Source: Pseudomonas sp. BCA17
GTDB lineage: Bacteria; Pseudomonadota; Gammaproteobacteria; Pseudomonadales; Pseudomonadaceae
Direction of reading: 5' to 3'
Length of the DNA: 64,000 bases
NCBI RefSeq assembly: GCF_004519405.1
Contig: NZ_SGWI01000002.1
Coordinates: 124,001 to 188,000, forward strand
The translations under genes were made by a program, and so were the position numbers. Position 1 is the first letter of the stretch; each line of letters begins with the position of its first letter. The notes under the pieces were generated by a model, which saw only the letters and a list, made by a program, of their open reading frames with translations, had not been told where the DNA came from and made no database searches. Positions 60,930 through 64,000 of the stretch are shown here, one piece after another.

Positions 60930-61831
60930 TAAGGGCTCTCTGATGAATCAACTTTAGGAATCGGATAATTCGGAATCTCGCCCAGGCGGCGCAGACCGTT
61001 GAAGTGCTGCGGGTCGTCCAGATAGCGCAGCATCACGGTTTGCCAGTTCTTGTCGGCAAAGGTCTGCACATGATCGCCACGGGTCAGTTGCAACACCCGC
61101 GGCGGCGGCGCGGCCTGATACAAGCGGATGCCGTTGGCCAACGGCACTATCGGGTCATCCAGGCTATGGAACAGCAACTTGGGCACACCCGTGAGCGCTG
61201 GCATGGCGTTGATCGCACTGTCGGCGTCGGGCACCAGCCAGGACAGCGGCACCTGGAACGGCCATGTTAACCAGGAGGTGCTCAAGGCGAATTGCCCTAC
61301 GTCACGATAACTGGCGGGCACGCCATCCAGTACCAAGGCCTTGAGCCGGGCCTGGCGCTCCGGGTGTGCGGCCAGGTAATGCACCGCCAGCGCACCGCCC
61401 AGGCTTTGCCCAAGGACAACCAGCGGTTGGCCCTGGGTTTCAGGCGCTTGATCGAGCCAATGCAAGGCCGCGTCGATATCCTGGTAAATCGCCGGCAACG
61501 ACGGTTTACCCTCGGATAGCCCGTAGCCACGGTAATCCAGCATCAACACTTGATAGCCCTGTTCCGGCAACCACCAACTGCCACCGAGGTGCCAGGCCAG
61601 ATTGCCGCCATTACCGTGCAGGTGAAGCACAGTACCCTTGAGCGGCACACCAGGCTTGGCGGGCAACCACCAGGCGTGGAGTTTTACACCGTCAGCGGCA
61701 GTGAGCGTGACGTCCCGGTATTGCAGGTGTGCTTTTTCCGGCGTGAACGGCAGGCCGGGTTCGGGATAGAACAACAGCGAGCTGCAGCCGTTCAATGTCA
61801 GTAACAGGCATAAAATACCGAGGACTCTCAT
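60929..61831 (-). CDS. Lipoprotein alpha/beta hydrolase
   Basis: 300 residues. Lipobox LTLNGC at the N-terminus, oxyanion HLHGNGGNL, nucleophile elbow GQSLGGAL, acidic residue in HSLDDPIVP and catalytic His in RGDHVQTF, so the triad is intact. BEM46/ABHD13-like serine hydrolase, probably anchored to a membrane and facing the periplasm. Substrate unknown. Confidence 0.88.
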   Translation of the reverse strand: MRVLGILCLLLTLNGCSSLLFYPEPGLPFTPEKAHLQYRDVTLTAADGVKLHAWWLPAKPGVPLKGTVLHLHGNGGNLAWHLGGSWWLPEQGYQVLMLDYRGYGLSEGKPSLPAIYQDIDAALHWLDQAPETQGQPLVVLGQSLGGALAVHYLAAHPERQARLKALVLDGVPASYRDVGQFALSTSWLTWPFQVPLSWLVPDADSAINAMPALTGVPKLLFHSLDDPIVPLANGIRLYQAAPPPRVLQLTRGDHVQTFADKNWQTVMLRYLDDPQHFNGLRRLGEIPNYPIPKVDSSESP

Positions 61832-61858
61832 CCGTTAAAGCCTCCACATGCCAATACC

Positions 61859-63136
61859 CTAGAGGATATTGGAGTAATCGGCCTCGATCCGGTCCAGGCT
61901 CAGGTGGTTGAGGAAGTTGGAGAAGCACATCCACGCCGCCAACGCGTTCATATCGCGAAACTGCTCAGGCAGGTATTTGGGTGGCACCACCAGACCTTCG
62001 TCGACCAGTTGGCGCAAGGTGCGCATATCTTCCAGGGTGGTCTTGCCGCAGAACAGCAGCGGGACCTGTTCCAACTTGCCCTTGCGCACGGCGAGCTGGA
62101 TGTAGTTGTAGACCATGATAAAGCCCTTGAGGTAGGACAAATCCTTGGTAAACGGCAAACCGGTCGGCACTGAACCTCGGAACACCCGGCTGGCGTTGCC
62201 ATAGCTTTCGGCCATCTCAAAGCCCTGCTCGCGGAAGAACTCGAACACCTGCAGGAAGTCGGCGCCCTCCTCTACCATATGGATGGCGCGGGTGCGGTTG
62301 GTCAATTTACGCAGGCGGCTCGGGTAAGACGCGAAGGTGATGATCTCCATCAAAATCGCCAGGCCTTCCTGAGTCACGGTGGATGACGGTGGGCCTTTGG
62401 ACAGGAACGTGCAGATGGGCTGGTTCAGACCGTTAAGGGTGGTGCCGACATGGACCAGACCTTCATGCACCTCAAGGGCGCGCACGTCACGCTCGTTGAA
62501 CATCGCGTCGGCGCGGATCTTGATGTAGTCGGCACCCGCCGCAGCGTCCGCGACGATGCCGTCTGACTCGAATACACGGATGGTTTCCTCCGCCTCGCCA
62601 AACACTTTGTTCAAGCGGGTTTGCAGCAAGGCGACGGCATCCTTGGCCGTCAGGGTCTTGGCTTCGTCCTTGAGGTCGCCACGGCCGTCGATATTGTTCA
62701 GATAATCGGAAAGCATCAGGCCGAGGTCCGCCAGAGTCGGGTCGCCGGCATGAAACGCATCGGAGGCGGCGCCGTACAGCTCCTGGGAAATCAGGCCGAA
62801 ATCCTCGGTGCCGCGGGCCTCGAGCATGCGCACTACCATGCGGTACTCACGGCACATGCGGCGCATGATCTGCCCTACCGGGCTGAACTGGCCGAGGCGG
62901 CGGGTGATGTCGCGCTCAATGTTCTGGAATTCAAGCTTCACGGCGCTGGAATCGAACGACAGCGGTCGGTTGAGGTAGTAATCACGGTCCACGGCAGGCA
63001 TGGCCTTGCCCTTGGCCTTGAGAAACCCCTGGCGAATGTTGTCGTCCCACTTCACGGCGTCGAGGACGCGAATCGGTGTTTGCGCCAGCACAATGCGATC
63101 AGACAAGGTGCGTATCGTCTGCTGGTAATCGTCCAC
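61859..63136 (-). CDS. DUF1704 (QEGLA motif) putative zinc metallopeptidase
   Basis: 425 residues from GTG 63136. Core motifs: VHEGLVH (H224, E225, H229; HExxH) and TVTQEGLAIL (E257), which together match the HExxH + TQEGLA signature of the DUF1704 family, called in bacteria 'flavohemoglobin expression-modulating QEGLA motif protein'. The eukaryotic relatives (KIAA0895/MATCAP) are zinc tyrosine carboxypeptidases acting on tubulin. Bacterial substrate unknown. No signal peptide. Confidence 0.85.
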   Translation of the reverse strand: MDDYQQTIRTLSDRIVLAQTPIRVLDAVKWDDNIRQGFLKAKGKAMPAVDRDYYLNRPLSFDSSAVKLEFQNIERDITRRLGQFSPVGQIMRRMCREYRMVVRMLEARGTEDFGLISQELYGAASDAFHAGDPTLADLGLMLSDYLNNIDGRGDLKDEAKTLTAKDAVALLQTRLNKVFGEAEETIRVFESDGIVADAAAGADYIKIRADAMFNERDVRALEVHEGLVHVGTTLNGLNQPICTFLSKGPPSSTVTQEGLAILMEIITFASYPSRLRKLTNRTRAIHMVEEGADFLQVFEFFREQGFEMAESYGNASRVFRGSVPTGLPFTKDLSYLKGFIMVYNYIQLAVRKGKLEQVPLLFCGKTTLEDMRTLRQLVDEGLVVPPKYLPEQFRDMNALAAWMCFSNFLNHLSLDRIEADYSNIL

Positions 63137-63212
63137 CTGGTGCTTCCTCTTTGAACGTTATCGGCCCGCGCGCTGCAAGCGCACGGTGAGCCTCACCTGT
63201 AGGAGCGTAGTG

Positions 63213-63929
63213 TCAGACCGAGGCCAACACCAAATGCATGTAGCGCTTGAGTATCTCAAGCATCTCTTCACCGGTCAGCGGGTCCAGACCGCCAAGCAGG
63301 CCCTGATACTCCATCCGACCGATAATCGCCGTCAACACTTTGGCATCCTGTTGCGGCTCGCGGGAGCCCAATACCTGGAAAAACTGCCCGGTGCCCTGCA
63401 ACAGAATCTGCTGATGGGAACGCACCAGTTCGGCCAGGCGCGGGTTGAGCAAGGCTTCCTGACGAAACGCCTGCTCCGCCATCAGGTACTCGCGACGATT
63501 GGTCAGCTGACGCATGACGTAATCGGCGGTCAGCCGCGCAATATCGTCGGCCAGTTGCGAACGTGACTCAGGGCTGCCATCACCGTAAGCGACCATCTCG
63601 CGCAGCAGGCCCTCATTGCGCACCCACAGCTTGCCCATGAACGCCGCGCTGCGCTCCACGTATTGGGCGAAGGTGTCGGTGAGCAGGTCATCGATATCCT
63701 TGAAGTAATAGGTGGTGGCCGACAACGGCACGCCCGCCTCCGCCGCCACTGCGCGATGGCGCACCGCACGCACGCCGTCACGCACGACGATGCGCATCGC
63801 CGCATCGAGAATGTCTTGCCGGCGTTGCTCGCTGCCCCGGCGACTGGCCTTGCGGCCCTGGTACTGGACACTTTCAGCCACGGCAGCAGCAATGCCGGCG
63901 GCGCCTTCTTGAGCCATTACGCGGTTCAC
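63213..63929 (-). CDS. TetR-family transcriptional regulator
   Basis: 238 residues from GTG 63929 (AAGGA 8 bases upstream; ATG 63917 and 63938 are alternatives). N-terminal helix-turn-helix RRQDILDAAMRIVVRDGVRAVRHRAVAAEAGVPLSATTYYFKDIDDLL is TetR type; a long, variable C-terminal ligand domain follows. Its target is not evident; the QEGLA gene downstream on the same strand is a candidate. Confidence 0.9.
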   Translation of the reverse strand: MNRVMAQEGAAGIAAAVAESVQYQGRKASRRGSEQRRQDILDAAMRIVVRDGVRAVRHRAVAAEAGVPLSATTYYFKDIDDLLTDTFAQYVERSAAFMGKLWVRNEGLLREMVAYGDGSPESRSQLADDIARLTADYVMRQLTNRREYLMAEQAFRQEALLNPRLAELVRSHQQILLQGTGQFFQVLGSREPQQDAKVLTAIIGRMEYQGLLGGLDPLTGEEMLEILKRYMHLVLASV

Positions 63930-64000
63930 CACACACATCCTTGAATAGATCAAAATCTGGCGCTGTTCGCTTGACGCTTATTTACGCCCCATAAAAAAGC

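Overview
The window comes from a Pseudomonas of the fluorescens group. The housekeeping gene order (arsC-like/dapD/csdA-csdE/tcdA, then ndvB/dapE/rlmA, plsB, rsmJ, tsaB, adk, ppc) is Pseudomonas-like, codons are GC-rich in third position, and a typical Pseudomonas REP palindrome (core GAGCAAGCTTGCTC) lies at 30728-30755.

Positions 1 to about 27,510 are most of a lambda-like, HK97-type siphophage prophage; its left end is outside the window. It is organised around a CI/Cro switch near 16,330-17,265. To the left, on the minus strand, run cro, a cII-position gene, a replication initiator, a DnaB helicase, nin-region genes including a second tyrosine recombinase, a Q-like gene with a terminator just downstream, two membrane coiled-coil genes, HNH nuclease, terminases, portal, prohead protease, capsid, connector genes, tail tube, the two tail chaperone frames joined by a lambda-type GGGAAAG slip site, and the start of the tape measure. 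To the right, on the plus strand from a PL-like promoter at 17356-17384, run many small, translationally coupled early genes, a PP-loop protein, a cytosine-C5 methyltransferase, a DUF4406 protein, excisionase and integrase. Two secreted-protein cargo genes (317-682, 20454-20942) sit in the prophage as probable morons.

From 27,561 the chromosome resumes: ArsC/Spx-like protein, dapD, the CsdA-CsdE-TcdA sulfur/tRNA group, ndvB, dapE, rlmA, a cold-shock gene, plsB and two envelope proteins.

The most interesting non-phage locus is 41,122-45,138. A four-gene minus-strand operon encodes a BesD/Hal-family Fe(II)/2-oxoglutarate amino-acid halogenase (Fe-binding motif HWG instead of HxD), a divergent SHMT-like PLP enzyme and two LysE/RhtB amino-acid exporters, with a divergent Lrp/AsnC regulator. 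This looks like a pathway that makes, converts and exports (or detoxifies) a chlorinated free amino acid.

The rest holds an RND efflux pair with its TetR repressor and palindromic operator, rsmJ, a repeat-containing unknown protein, a PEP-mutase-like enzyme, a DUF72 protein, tsaB, adk, ppc, two cell-envelope lipoproteins (DUF4398 and OmpA type), a lipoprotein hydrolase, a DUF1704 (QEGLA) putative metallopeptidase and a TetR regulator.
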